Assembly: GCA_016936275.1 (NCBI GenBank)
Contig: JAFGPJ010000238.1
Coordinates: 1-33,713, forward strand
Length of the DNA: 33,713 bases
Source of the DNA: Sedimentisphaerales bacterium
GTDB taxonomy: Bacteria > Planctomycetota > Phycisphaerae > Sedimentisphaerales > Anaerobacaceae
Reading direction: 5' to 3'
Numbering within the stretch: the stretch's first letter is position 1; each line of letters begins with the position of its first letter. Positions 24,020 to 33,698 of this stretch are shown in pieces. A model generated the notes under the pieces. The model saw only the letters and a program-made list of their open reading frames with translations, was not told where the DNA came from and ran no database searches. The position numbers and the translations under genes are program-made.

Positions 24020-24074
24020 AGTATAAGTAATTTTGTTAAGTCCCTTAGGGGCTGAATAGTAAGGAGAAAGTATT

Positions 24075-27000
24075 ATGAGAAATCGAGTAGTTTGGTTGAC
24101 AACATTTTTATTGACAGGACTTATTGGACTGAGTCCGAGCCGCGCACAGGAAGTAGTGAATCTACTTCCCAACGGCGGGTTTGAGACCGGTGCTGTAGCT
24201 CCATACGGCCACTATGGCGCCGGGACCGTCGAAGTCGTTACGAATTGCGATGGTGCAGCGGTTCCCGATGGACCGGTTGAGGGAGACTACTGCCTGCACG
24301 TCGTGATTCCGGCAGGAGCAACAAACAGTTGGGATAGCGGCATGACAGATGGAAGTTTTACCTTTGAAGCAGGCAAGAAATACACTTTTTGTGCCTTTGT
24401 CAAGACCAAGGAAGGCGAACTGGAAATCCGCTTAAAGCCTGAACGTGGAGCAGATCCCTGGGAAGGTTATGGCGAGCAGGTTTTCACTATGACCGAAGAA
24501 TGGCAGGAAATTTATGTAACTACCCCGATATTCACTGCGGACGTAACTCCAGCCAGCCCTACATTCCACTACTCATTTACTGCCGAGGATTTTTGGATAG
24601 ACGCTGTCAGATTTTACGAAGGCGATTATGTCGAACCTGCCTTCAGCAGTTTTACAGCCCGCGATCCGAATCCTGAGAATGGCGCTACACTCCCGCAGGC
24701 ATGGGCCAGCCTTTCTTGGACGCCGGGCAAAGCAGCAACCTCGCATGATGTGTATTTTGGCGAAAATTATGACGATGTCCTGGCAGGAACCGGAGATACC
24801 TTCCGGGGTAATCAAGACCTGACCTTTTTGCTTGTCGGTTTTGTTGGGAATCCCTATCCGGACGGCCTTGTCTATGGCACTACCTATTACTGGCGTATAG
24901 ATGAGGTCAATGATCTTAATCCTGATAGTCCATGGGTAGGCGAGGTCTGGAGCTTTCTGGTTCCGCCCAAAAAAGCCTATAATCCGGTCCCGGCAAACGG
25001 CGCAAAATTTTTAGAGCCGGATATAAAACTCAGCTGGTCTGCCGGTTTCGAAACGAAAGTTCATAATGTTTACTTCGGCGATAATTTTGACGATGTCGAT
25101 GCCGGTACGGGCGGCACAGCAAAAGGCCAGGCGGGCGTACCATCCTTTAATCTTCGTGCTCTTGAGCCCGGTATAACTTATTACTGGAGAATCGACGAAA
25201 ATGATGGCTTTACAATACATAAGGGTGATATTTGGAGCTTCACCACAGCAGGCCCCGGCGGCGGAGTGCGTGCGGATTACTATAAAGGCATGAATTTCGA
25301 GAACCTCGTTTTGACTCGTACAGATCCTCAAATCAACTTTAACTGGGGTGATCCCGGCGGACCGGATCCATCTGTCGGCGACGATAATTTCTCAGTCCGA
25401 TGGACCGGTGAAGTAGAAGCGGTGTTCACTGAAACCTACACTTTCTATCCCAGAACCGACGATGGTGTGCGTTTATATGTGGATGGTCAACTGCTTGTCG
25501 ATCGCTGGGTTGACCGCTCGGCCACCGAAAACAGAGGAACAATTGACCTTATCGCTGGTAATACTTACAGCCTGGTTATGGAGTATTACGAGAATACCGG
25601 TGGTGCAGTGGCAGAGCTTAGCTGGTCGAGCCCCCGGACGCCGAAACAGATCATTCCACAGGCCGCTCTGGCATTGCCGGTCAAGGCAAGCAGTCCTACT
25701 CCACGCAGTGGATCGATCGATGTCAGGCAGACCGTCAAGCTTAGCTGGGGTCCGGGAGATTCCGCAACTTCACACGAGCTGTACTTCGGCACTGATGAAG
25801 ATGCCGTAAGAAACGCCACTAAAGCTTCGCCGGAATTCAAGGGCACTAAAGCGCTCGGTGACGAGACCTATGATCCCGGGAAATTAGAGTGGGCTACTAC
25901 GTACTATTGGCGAGTTGATGAGATTAATCCGACACATCCGGACAGCCCGTGGGTAGGTAACGTATGGCGCTTTACAACAGCAAACTTCCTTATCATTGAC
26001 GATTTCGAGAGCTACAATGCCACCGATAAACAGATATGGTTTAGCTGGCACGATGGTCTTGGCGCCGGTGCACCCGGCTCACCTGACTACCTCCCCGGTA
26101 ATGGTACCGGCTCGGCGGTTGGTGATGAAAGCACACCTTCATTCACCGAAGAAACCATCGTTCACGGCGGCAGCCAGTCGATGCCGTTGGTTTACGATAA
26201 CAATAAGACGGGTTACTCGAAGTATTCGGAAACGGAGATGACGCTAACCGACGTACGCGACTGGACAGAAGGCGATGTTGCGAACCTAACGCTGTGGTTC
26301 AGAGGTATGCCTGGCTCTGTCGGCAGCTTTGTTGAAGGCCCGACCGGCACATTCACAATGACCGGTTCCGGAGCAGATATCTGGACGGTCAACAACATCG
26401 AAGCCGATGAGTTCCACTTTGCATACAAGATGCTAAACGGCGCCGGCTCGATAGTCGCAAAGGTTGTGAGCATGGACAACACGAACGACTGGGCCAAGGC
26501 CGGTGTGATGATTCGCGAGACACTTGATCCGGCCTCGTCGCATGCGATGATGTGCGTGACGCCTGCTAATGGTGTTTCGTTCCAGCGTCGTCCCGGCACG
26601 GCCGCTACAAGCGTAAGCGATAACTCAACGACTCTCACCGAAGTTGCTCCGCACTGGGTCAAGATAGAGCGTACTATATCCGGCACTTTCACAGCATCTC
26701 ATTCGACTAATGGTACTACATGGCAAGTGCTGGGAACTTCCCAGAACATCCAGATGAGTGCTAATGTCTACATCGGTCTGGCCTTGACATCACACGATGC
26801 GGCTCTAACGTGCCAGGCTGTATTCTCAAACGTCACAACCACCGGTCAGGTCACCGGGCAATGGACGAACACGGACGTAGGCATCGAGAGCAACGATGCA
26901 GAGCCGTTATATGTTGCTGTGTCCAACAGCACCGGCCAGCCGGCGGTGATTGCCCAAGACAATCCTAACGCCTCACAGCTCGCTTCCTGGACCAAATGGG

Positions 27001-27635
27001 TTATTCCGCTGCAGGACATTGCCGACCAGGGCATCAACCTGACGAACGTTGACAGGATTGCCATCGGCCTTGGTACCAGGGGCAATACGACGGTTCCGGG
27101 CGGTGCAGGCAAGATATACATCGACGACATCCGGCTCGAACGTGCTGCCGGACCTATCGTTAATATGCTGACTAATGGCGGCTTCGAGGATGGCGTCCCT
27201 GATCCGTGGAGAATATATGACAATACTGGTGGTGGTGCTACAATAGAAGTGGTCGGAGACGATTCAGTCGAAGGCAACTCAAGTTTACATATTGTGGTTC
27301 CTACAGCAGGTGCTAATTTCTGGGATGTTGGATTAAGCCAGGATGGATATGTTTTTGAAGCAGGAAAGAATTATACGCTTTCAGCTTTTATGAAGTGTAA
27401 AGAAGGCACCCTGGATGTCAATTTCAAGCCGGAACACGCTGCGGATCCCTGGGAGGGTTATGGCGATCAAGTCATCAACATATCTGACCAGTGGTTGGAA
27501 TACAGCGTAACAACTCCTGTTATTAATGCGGATGTCGATCCGGCAACCATTACATTCCACATAGGTTTTGCACCTGGTGAAATTTGGCTGGACAATGTGA
27601 GATTCTATGAAGGTGACTATACTCCGCCTGAATAA
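24075..27635 (+). CDS. Giant secreted modular protein with two CBM4/9-like ends, FnIII-like and PA14 modules
   Basis: A 1186-residue exported protein (signal MRNRVVWLTTFLLTGLIGL). In order: a CBM_4_9-like module (about 28-188, LLPNGGFETG to WIDAVRFYEGDY); two FnIII-like modules (about 195-295 and 298-392), each ending in TYYWRIDE and WSF; a PA14 module (about 395-530, YTFYPRTDDGVRLYVDGQLL); a third FnIII-like module (about 537-635); a large jelly-roll region (about 637-1030) with an inserted DUF1349-like part (WAKAGVMIRETLD); and a second CBM-like module (about 1040-1186) that is a paralogue of the first. No catalytic site is recognisable. It probably binds carbohydrate at the cell surface alongside the neighbouring hydrolase. 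AAGGAG precedes the ATG. Confidence 0.85.
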   Translation: MRNRVVWLTTFLLTGLIGLSPSRAQEVVNLLPNGGFETGAVAPYGHYGAGTVEVVTNCDGAAVPDGPVEGDYCLHVVIPAGATNSWDSGMTDGSFTFEAGKKYTFCAFVKTKEGELEIRLKPERGADPWEGYGEQVFTMTEEWQEIYVTTPIFTADVTPASPTFHYSFTAEDFWIDAVRFYEGDYVEPAFSSFTARDPNPENGATLPQAWASLSWTPGKAATSHDVYFGENYDDVLAGTGDTFRGNQDLTFLLVGFVGNPYPDGLVYGTTYYWRIDEVNDLNPDSPWVGEVWSFLVPPKKAYNPVPANGAKFLEPDIKLSWSAGFETKVHNVYFGDNFDDVDAGTGGTAKGQAGVPSFNLRALEPGITYYWRIDENDGFTIHKGDIWSFTTAGPGGGVRADYYKGMNFENLVLTRTDPQINFNWGDPGGPDPSVGDDNFSVRWTGEVEAVFTETYTFYPRTDDGVRLYVDGQLLVDRWVDRSATENRGTIDLIAGNTYSLVMEYYENTGGAVAELSWSSPRTPKQIIPQAALALPVKASSPTPRSGSIDVRQTVKLSWGPGDSATSHELYFGTDEDAVRNATKASPEFKGTKALGDETYDPGKLEWATTYYWRVDEINPTHPDSPWVGNVWRFTTANFLIIDDFESYNATDKQIWFSWHDGLGAGAPGSPDYLPGNGTGSAVGDESTPSFTEETIVHGGSQSMPLVYDNNKTGYSKYSETEMTLTDVRDWTEGDVANLTLWFRGMPGSVGSFVEGPTGTFTMTGSGADIWTVNNIEADEFHFAYKMLNGAGSIVAKVVSMDNTNDWAKAGVMIRETLDPASSHAMMCVTPANGVSFQRRPGTAATSVSDNSTTLTEVAPHWVKIERTISGTFTASHSTNGTTWQVLGTSQNIQMSANVYIGLALTSHDAALTCQAVFSNVTTTGQVTGQWTNTDVGIESNDAEPLYVAVSNSTGQPAVIAQDNPNASQLASWTKWVIPLQDIADQGINLTNVDRIAIGLGTRGNTTVPGGAGKIYIDDIRLERAAGPIVNMLTNGGFEDGVPDPWRIYDNTGGGATIEVVGDDSVEGNSSLHIVVPTAGANFWDVGLSQDGYVFEAGKNYTLSAFMKCKEGTLDVNFKPEHAADPWEGYGDQVINISDQWLEYSVTTPVINADVDPATITFHIGFAPGEIWLDNVRFYEGDYTPPE

Positions 27636-27665
27636 GGTAATTTAATCAGAACTTGAATAACAATA

Positions 27666-27706
27666 GGGCCTATGCCGGATTGACCGGCATAGGCCCCTGT
27701 TGTTTT
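27666..27706 (+). terminator. Rho-independent terminator after the first giant gene
   Basis: GGGCCTATGCCGG (27666-27678) pairs perfectly with CCGGCATAGGCCC (27684-27696) over 13 bp around a 5-nt loop, and an outer AACAA/TTGTT pair adds to it, ending in TTTT. The hydrolase gene downstream therefore needs its own promoter. Confidence 0.85.
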
Positions 27707-27820
27707 ATAGAATCGTTATTGTTCTAATAGAATTTTATTGGATATCTTTATATCCGGCTTGGGAAACTGTTATTCCCGGCTCTAAGATTTATAAGATCTT
27801 ACGTAATTGGGAGGATAGGC

Positions 27821-30049
27821 ATGCTTAGGCATTTGTTCTATCTGTCGATTGGGACAGTTTGTATCCTGTCCGCTATCGCCGCTGGCCAAACCGAAATAAC
27901 GTACCTCTCACAGAATAAGCAAACAGTTGGAATGTACGAAAAATTCGAGCTGAGCTTCACACTGTCGGAGGTTTATAACAATCCTTTCGATCCTGATATT
28001 GTGGATATCTCAGTTACGATCACCGCCCCCGACACGAGCACAAGTGTTGCTTTTGCTTTCTTCTACATGGACTATGACATAGTCGATGAAAAATATGTCA
28101 ATGGGTGTAATCCCTGCTGGAAAGTGCGTTTTGCACCATCCCAATTGGGTAAGTATGCGGTCTCACAGATTACCGTAAGTGACAAAAATGGGACGACTTG
28201 CGTCGATCCGCATGTGAGTTTCGACTGTGTCCCGGGCGAGCGAAAAGGCATCATTCGAATAGACCAGCGTGACCCGTACTGCCTGTGTTACGATGACGGC
28301 TCCGCCTATTTGCCGATCGGGCATAATGTAGCATGGGACCAGGCCGTGTACGGCACTGAGGCCATAACCTGGTGGGAGCAGTATTTTACCTCCATGCACG
28401 CCGCGGGGGAGAACTGGACTCGCATCTGGATGACCCATTTTTATGAAGGCTATACTCTGGAATGGACAAGCAACGAATGGCCGGATTACTGGGAAGGTGT
28501 GGGGTGGCTTAGCCTGCAAATGGCCGGTAAAATCGACCGAATGGTAGAATTGGCCGAACAGAACGGCATCGCTATCCAGCTTGTCTTTCAGCATCACGGG
28601 CAGTTCAGCACCACGGTAAATTCCAATTGGAGTGAGAATCCTTATAATATTGCTAACAAACAAGATGACGGAGGTTTCCTCGAAAACCCGGAGGATTTCT
28701 TCACGGACGCCGAAGCCATCCGGCTCACCAAATACAAGTACCGTTACATTGTGGCACGCTGGGGCTATTCAGACGCTATTCTCGCGTGGGAACTATGGAA
28801 CGAGGTCCAGTACACCGACGCCTGGAGAAACGGCCGTCGATCAGACGTTGTGAGTTGGCACGAAGAAATGACTGATTACCTGCGCTTGATTGATCCTTTT
28901 GACCACCTGATAACTACCAGCGATGACACATCCGGGTTTGAAGCCGTTTGGAATCTGCCAAATATAGATCTTGTTCAGGTCCACTACTATGGACTTGGAA
29001 CGGCAGGTTTCATAACGCAAGCCGTTGCTTCGCTGTCCCGGCACGAAAAGCCGGTTATAATGGGTGAATTCGGCCGTTTCTACGAAGAAAACGTTGCCGA
29101 AGCGGCTTTGGTTCTGCACAACGGCATCTGGAGCGCATTTCACCTCAAATCCGGCGGACATTTCTGGTGGTGGGATTATATCCACAGCCATAATCTTTAT
29201 GACGAATTTGTTCCTCTGTCGGTCTATGCAGAGGGTGAAGACCTGGCGGCTCACAACCTCTCTAAAGCAGACATTGACGTTCCGGGAGCAGGGCTATACG
29301 CAAATGTCGTTCCCGGTTTGAATGGATTTTGGGATGAATCCACTCAAACTGATTTTATTATTCAAGGAGATGGAAAGGTCGAGGGCTTAGAGAACCTCTC
29401 GCAATGGCTGCACGGTTCTTCAAAATTCGAATTTCGCTCCGATCCGAACTTTGCTATTGAATTTGCTAACAGCGGCGTGCTCAAAATCCACGTCGACGAA
29501 GTCTCAAGCTGGGGGCGAAACAGCCTTCGCATTTTGCTTAACGGACTCCAGGTTTTTTCCGAGTCTTATCCGAATGGCCTGACCAATTTTGTAATCGAGC
29601 TTCCGCTGCCGGGCGGGCAACAGGTTGTCAAGATAGAGAACACGGGTCAGGACTGGTTCTGCATATCGAGTTATGAATTTCAAGAGACTACAGATACCAA
29701 TATCGGCTATCTGCAGTTCATCGGGCTTTCAGGGGACAATCATGCCTATGTTTGGATTCATGACATTGGAAGCCAGAAGGGACGTACCGACCATGGTGTC
29801 TTCTCCGATGTCAACTGTGTCCTGTATGGGCTTGCCGATGGGGACTATGTTGTGGACTTTTACGAAACCCGCGGAGAAGGTGGAGTGTTTAGGAGTAATC
29901 ACGCCCATTCTGAAAACGGCGGGCTGGTGATTGCGATACCTGAGTTCACCATGGACATTGCCTTTAAGGTCAAGCCTCTTGAAGTTACTGCTGTAGTGGA
30001 TTTTGAAACAGGGACTTGGATTGATGATATGGTCTTTCCTGTTGAATGA
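27821..30049 (+). CDS. Secreted glycoside hydrolase, DUF5060 plus GH5-like TIM barrel
   Basis: A 742-residue exported protein (signal peptide 1-21). Residues about 25-140 form a beta-sandwich of the DUF5060 kind (EKFELSFTLSEVYNNPFDP). About 145-480 is a clan GH-A-like TIM barrel: YLPIGHNVAWD, the likely acid/base E328 in LAWELWNE, VQVHYYG, and the likely nucleophile E416 in PVIMGEFG. The rest (about 500-742) holds beta-sandwich modules that may bind carbohydrate. The exact GH family and substrate cannot be told. GGGAGG lies 6 nt before ATG 27821. It has its own transcript after the terminator at 27666. Confidence 0.8.
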   Translation: MLRHLFYLSIGTVCILSAIAAGQTEITYLSQNKQTVGMYEKFELSFTLSEVYNNPFDPDIVDISVTITAPDTSTSVAFAFFYMDYDIVDEKYVNGCNPCWKVRFAPSQLGKYAVSQITVSDKNGTTCVDPHVSFDCVPGERKGIIRIDQRDPYCLCYDDGSAYLPIGHNVAWDQAVYGTEAITWWEQYFTSMHAAGENWTRIWMTHFYEGYTLEWTSNEWPDYWEGVGWLSLQMAGKIDRMVELAEQNGIAIQLVFQHHGQFSTTVNSNWSENPYNIANKQDDGGFLENPEDFFTDAEAIRLTKYKYRYIVARWGYSDAILAWELWNEVQYTDAWRNGRRSDVVSWHEEMTDYLRLIDPFDHLITTSDDTSGFEAVWNLPNIDLVQVHYYGLGTAGFITQAVASLSRHEKPVIMGEFGRFYEENVAEAALVLHNGIWSAFHLKSGGHFWWWDYIHSHNLYDEFVPLSVYAEGEDLAAHNLSKADIDVPGAGLYANVVPGLNGFWDESTQTDFIIQGDGKVEGLENLSQWLHGSSKFEFRSDPNFAIEFANSGVLKIHVDEVSSWGRNSLRILLNGLQVFSESYPNGLTNFVIELPLPGGQQVVKIENTGQDWFCISSYEFQETTDTNIGYLQFIGLSGDNHAYVWIHDIGSQKGRTDHGVFSDVNCVLYGLADGDYVVDFYETRGEGGVFRSNHAHSENGGLVIAIPEFTMDIAFKVKPLEVTAVVDFETGTWIDDMVFPVE

Positions 30050-30356
30050 ATTTTCCGGCTCCATCAGCAGAAAATGAGCTTTGCGGCTTATACTGCCATT
30101 TTTTATTTGACAAAAAAGTGGAGATTTATTATAAAAATAAATATAGTACACAAATAGCTGGGTTTGCCGATACTCAGAAGCTGGTGCTATTGTGGCCGGA
30201 AGTTTCGTATAGATGAATGATTGGTAGTTGAGCTTTTAAGGGAAGCAGGTGATGTCAATTCTCGGGGCAGCCATTTATAACACAGGCAGGAATAATATCG
30301 TCAAAGTAAAAATGTTATAGGCCGTTTTTCATAAATGCTTTTAAGGGAGGACATTC

Positions 30357-30383
30357 ATGCTTAAAAAGGGTTTACCTGACTGA
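30357..30383 (+). other. Short leader ORF MLKKGLPD
   Basis: GGGAGG lies 6 nt before ATG 30357, and the ORF ends at TGA after eight codons. It is the counterpart of MYKKGFT in the first leader. Confidence 0.35.
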
Positions 30384-30396
30384 TTTGTGTCGTTTA

Positions 30397-30427
30397 ATTG
30401 GCCGAAATAACTGCAATTAAGGCCAAT
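30397..30427 (+). repeat. Inverted repeat ATTGGCC-N17-GGCCAAT (second copy)
   Basis: ATTGGCC (30397-30403) and GGCCAAT (30421-30427), 17 nt apart. The arms are identical to those at 23989-24019; the interval starts with the same GAAATAACTG and then differs. Confidence 0.6.
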
Positions 30428-30482
30428 GATATATTTCAATTGAGTTAAATCTTAGAGGGATTGATTGTAAGGAGAAATTATT

Positions 30483-33400
30483 ATGAAAAAACGAGTAGTT
30501 TGGTTGACCGTTATGTTGCTGGTTTTATGCATCTGCACAGATGCAGTTCTGGCTGAATTAATTGCCTATTGGCCGTTTGAGGAAGGCCAGGGAACCACAA
30601 CCGCTGACATTACGGGAAACGGGAATGATGGGACATTCAACGGCAGTATAGAATGGGTGCCCGGCTATATCGGCAAGGCTGTGAGTTTCGATACGGCCGG
30701 CGAGAGAATTGTGGTCGGCCCCCTCGATCCCACGGAAGAAACCAATGCCATGACACTGGCCGCCTGGATCTTATGGGAAGGCCAGGGTCATAGTATCGAA
30801 CAGCAGGGTATCATCGGCAAACGTCAGGGCTGGGACCCGGGTACCGCTGTCAAGTGGTTCTGGCAGACCAACCCAGCCGGCGATCTCCTGTTTCGAGCCG
30901 ATAGTGCCGAAGGCGGTGATAGTATGGGGTGGGGCAACGGCTTACTTGTCGATTATGCGAATGAGTGGGTGCACGTGGCCATGACCTGGGAGGATGGCGC
31001 TGTTATACAGTATATCAACGCCGAGGAGGTTTCAACAGGCAATGTCAATTTTATAGACACCGCGGATGACACTCCCATGACAATCGGGTGTGTGCAAAGT
31101 GACTGGAACGAAACATTTGTCGGCACCATCGATGAGGTGCGGATATTCAATCATGCGTTGTCTCTTGATGAAATTCAGACTACTATGATAGGCGAATTTC
31201 CAACCGCCTATAAGCCCAATCCGGCTGACGGCGCTTTTCTTCCGCAAACATGGGCGAGTCTTTCATGGGAGCCGGGATCGGCAGCCGCTTCTCATAATGT
31301 GTATTTTGGCGATAATTTCGACGACGTGAATGATGGCACTGGTGATACTTTCCAGGGCAATCAAACTTCTGACTTTTTATTCGTTGGCTTTACCGGATAT
31401 CCCTACCCGGACGGCCTTGTCTTCGGAACGACATATTACTGGCGAATAGACGAGGTCAATGAAGCCCATCCTGACAGCCCATGGAAAGGGGAAGTCTGGA
31501 GTTTTACGGTTCCACCCAAAAAAGCTTACAATCCGGTTCCGGCCGATGGTGCAAAATTCTTGGATCCGGATATGAATCTTATCTGGTCCGGTGGTTACAG
31601 CGCAAAAGTCCATATTGTTTACTTTGGCGAAAATTACGACGACGTCGATGCCGGTACAGGCGGTACTGCAAAAGGATCAGCAGGTACTACATCCTTCAAT
31701 CCCGGAACTCTTGAACCGGGCAAGACTTATTACTGGCGAATCGATGAGAATGACGGGTTTGAGATCCACAAAGGTGATGTCTGGAGCTTAACCATTGCCG
31801 GCATTGGTGGAGGTATTCGTGCAGATTACTATACAGGGATGAATTTTGAAACTCTCGCTCTGACCCGCACTGATTCTCAGATTAACTTCGACTGGGGTGA
31901 TCCCGGTGGACCGGATCCGGCGGTTGGCAATGACAATTTCTCGGTTCGATGGTCTGGTGAAGTGGAAGCGGCTTTCACAGAAACCTATACTTTCTATCCC
32001 AGGACTGACGACGGCGTACGTTTATATGTGGATGGTCAATTGCTTGTCGATCGCTGGATCGACCGCTCATCTGTCGAGGATAAGGCAACAATTGACCTTA
32101 TCGCAGGCAATACCTACAGCCTGGTTATGGAATATTATGAGAATAGCGGTGGTGCAGTAGCAGAACTTCGTTGGTCGAGCCCAAGGACACCGAAACAATT
32201 AATTCCACAGGCGGCACTCTCGCTGCCTCTCAAGGCGAGCAGTGCAAGTCCGCGTAACGGCTCAGTCGATGTCAAACAGACAACGGATATTAGCTGGGGC
32301 GCAGGAGATGAGGCCGCTTCTCATGAGGTGTACTTTGGCACTGACGAAGAGGCGGTGAGAAATGCTACGACGGCATCGCCTGAATTCAAGGGAACTAAAG
32401 CGCTCGGTGACGAGAATTACTATCCCGGCAAGCTGGAATGGGCCACTACGTACTATTGGCGAATTGACGAAATTAATCCGGCAAATCCGGACAGCCCATG
32501 GGTTGGTAACGTCTGGAGCTTCACAACTGCCGATTTCCTTAACATTGATAATTTCGAGGGTTATAACGCCGCAGAAAACCAGATATGGTATTCGTGGCAT
32601 GATGGCCTTGGCTATGGTTCAATAGGCACCGATCCTTACTTCGCCGGTAACGGAACCGGCTCTGCTGTGGGCGATGAAACCACTCCTTCATTTACCGAGG
32701 AAACCATCGTTCATGGCGGCAGGCAGTCAATGCCGTTGGTTTATGACAATAACAAACAAGGTTATTCGAAGTATTCGGAGGCGGAACTGACGTTGAGCGA
32801 AGTGCGTGACTGGACCGAAGGTGACGTTGCGAATTTAACGCTGTGGTTCAGAGGCATTCCTGGCTCAGTCGGCAGCTTCGTCGAAGGCCCTGCCGGCACA
32901 TTCACGATGACCGGCTCCGGAGCTGATATCTGGGCGGTCAACGGCGTGGAAGCCGATGAATTCCACTTTGCATACAAGATGCTCAACGGCGCCGGCTCGA
33001 TAGTTGCAAGGGTTCAGAGCGTACAGAACACGAATACCTGGGCCAAGGCCGGTGTTATGATTCGCGAGACGCTCGATCCTTCTTCGATACATGCGATGAC
33101 CGTTGTAACGCCCGGCGAGGGTGTGGCGTTCCAGCGTCGTCCCGAAACGGCCGGTACAAGTGTCGGCGATACCGTTACCGGCGTAACTGCCCCACAGTGG
33201 GTAAAAATAGAACGTACTATATCCGGTATGTTCACAGGATCATATTCTGCTAATGGTACTACATGGACACCAATAGGGACACCGCAGAGTATTCAGATGA
33301 ATGCAAATGTTTATATCGGCCTTGCTTTGACTGCGCATGATGCGGCTCTAACGTGCCAGGCGGTATTCTCCAACGTCACAGCTACCGGTAATGTTACCGG

Positions 33401-33698
33401 TCAATGGACGAATCAGGACATCGGTATCGCCAGCAACGATGCTGAGCCGTTATATGTGGCTGTGTCTAACAAGACAGGCCAACCGGTAGTGGTTGTCCAT
33501 GATAATCCCGACGCTGCACAGATAGACGTCTGGACCAGGTGGATTATTCCACTGCTGGACCTGGCCGATCAGGGCATTATCTTGACTGATGTTGACAGGA
33601 TTGCTCTCGGCCTTGGCAGCAGGGGCAATACGACGGTCCCAGGCGGTTCCGGCAAGATGTTCTTCGACGACATCAGGCTCGAACGTGAAGCTAATTAA
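30483..33698 (+). CDS. Giant secreted modular protein with LamG-like N-terminus, FnIII-like and PA14 modules
   Basis: A 1071-residue exported paralogue of the protein at 24075. The signal (MKKRVVWLTVMLLVLCICT) shares KRVVWLT with it. The N-terminal module is different: a LamG/concanavalin-like domain (about 26-230; YWPFEEGQGTTTADITGNGN, ALSLDEIQ). From about 235 on it follows the paralogue: two FnIII-like modules, PA14 (about 440-575), a third FnIII-like module and the jelly-roll region with WAKAGVMIRETLD, ending at FFDDIRLEREAN. The extra C-terminal CBM is missing. Some DNA tracts are nearly identical to the paralogue, for example in PA14. Likely carbohydrate binding at the cell surface; no catalytic site seen. 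Confidence 0.85.
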   Translation: MKKRVVWLTVMLLVLCICTDAVLAELIAYWPFEEGQGTTTADITGNGNDGTFNGSIEWVPGYIGKAVSFDTAGERIVVGPLDPTEETNAMTLAAWILWEGQGHSIEQQGIIGKRQGWDPGTAVKWFWQTNPAGDLLFRADSAEGGDSMGWGNGLLVDYANEWVHVAMTWEDGAVIQYINAEEVSTGNVNFIDTADDTPMTIGCVQSDWNETFVGTIDEVRIFNHALSLDEIQTTMIGEFPTAYKPNPADGAFLPQTWASLSWEPGSAAASHNVYFGDNFDDVNDGTGDTFQGNQTSDFLFVGFTGYPYPDGLVFGTTYYWRIDEVNEAHPDSPWKGEVWSFTVPPKKAYNPVPADGAKFLDPDMNLIWSGGYSAKVHIVYFGENYDDVDAGTGGTAKGSAGTTSFNPGTLEPGKTYYWRIDENDGFEIHKGDVWSLTIAGIGGGIRADYYTGMNFETLALTRTDSQINFDWGDPGGPDPAVGNDNFSVRWSGEVEAAFTETYTFYPRTDDGVRLYVDGQLLVDRWIDRSSVEDKATIDLIAGNTYSLVMEYYENSGGAVAELRWSSPRTPKQLIPQAALSLPLKASSASPRNGSVDVKQTTDISWGAGDEAASHEVYFGTDEEAVRNATTASPEFKGTKALGDENYYPGKLEWATTYYWRIDEINPANPDSPWVGNVWSFTTADFLNIDNFEGYNAAENQIWYSWHDGLGYGSIGTDPYFAGNGTGSAVGDETTPSFTEETIVHGGRQSMPLVYDNNKQGYSKYSEAELTLSEVRDWTEGDVANLTLWFRGIPGSVGSFVEGPAGTFTMTGSGADIWAVNGVEADEFHFAYKMLNGAGSIVARVQSVQNTNTWAKAGVMIRETLDPSSIHAMTVVTPGEGVAFQRRPETAGTSVGDTVTGVTAPQWVKIERTISGMFTGSYSANGTTWTPIGTPQSIQMNANVYIGLALTAHDAALTCQAVFSNVTATGNVTGQWTNQDIGIASNDAEPLYVAVSNKTGQPVVVVHDNPDAAQIDVWTRWIIPLLDLADQGIILTDVDRIALGLGSRGNTTVPGGSGKMFFDDIRLEREAN

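Larger units (their letters stand above)
23699..24074 (+). promoter_or_regulatory. Complex leader of the 24075 gene, duplicated at 30098-30482
   Basis: This gap is similar in order and sequence to the leader of the second giant gene. Shared elements are: a promoter core in CCATTTTTTATTTGACAAAA (23699-23718; TTGACA 23711-23716, TATAAG 23735-23740); a G/C-rich block at 23763-23794; the motif GGAAGCAGGTGATGTCAATT (23834-23853), opening an 18-codon ORF at 23845-23901; a ribosome site and short ORF at 23949-23972 (MYKKGFT); and the inverted repeat 23989-24019. AAGGAG then precedes ATG 24075. Confidence 0.6.
30098..30482 (+). promoter_or_regulatory. Complex leader of the 30483 gene, copy of that at 23699-24074
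   Basis: It carries the same series of elements as the first leader: GCCATTTTTTATTTGACAAA with TTGACA 30107-30112 and TATAAA 30130-30135, spaced 17 nt; the G/C block at 30156-30188; the 20-nt motif GGAAGCAGGTGATGTCAATT (30241-30260) opening a 22-codon ORF (30252-30320); a ribosome site with a short ORF at 30357-30383; and the inverted repeat 30397-30427. The stretches between are diverged, so the blocks look selected. AAGGAG precedes ATG 30483. Confidence 0.6.

Noticed and set aside
26213-27277. Long minus-strand ORFs inside the giant protein gene
   Set aside because: They mirror the strong codon bias of the plus-strand gene and recur at the same place in the paralogue for that reason.
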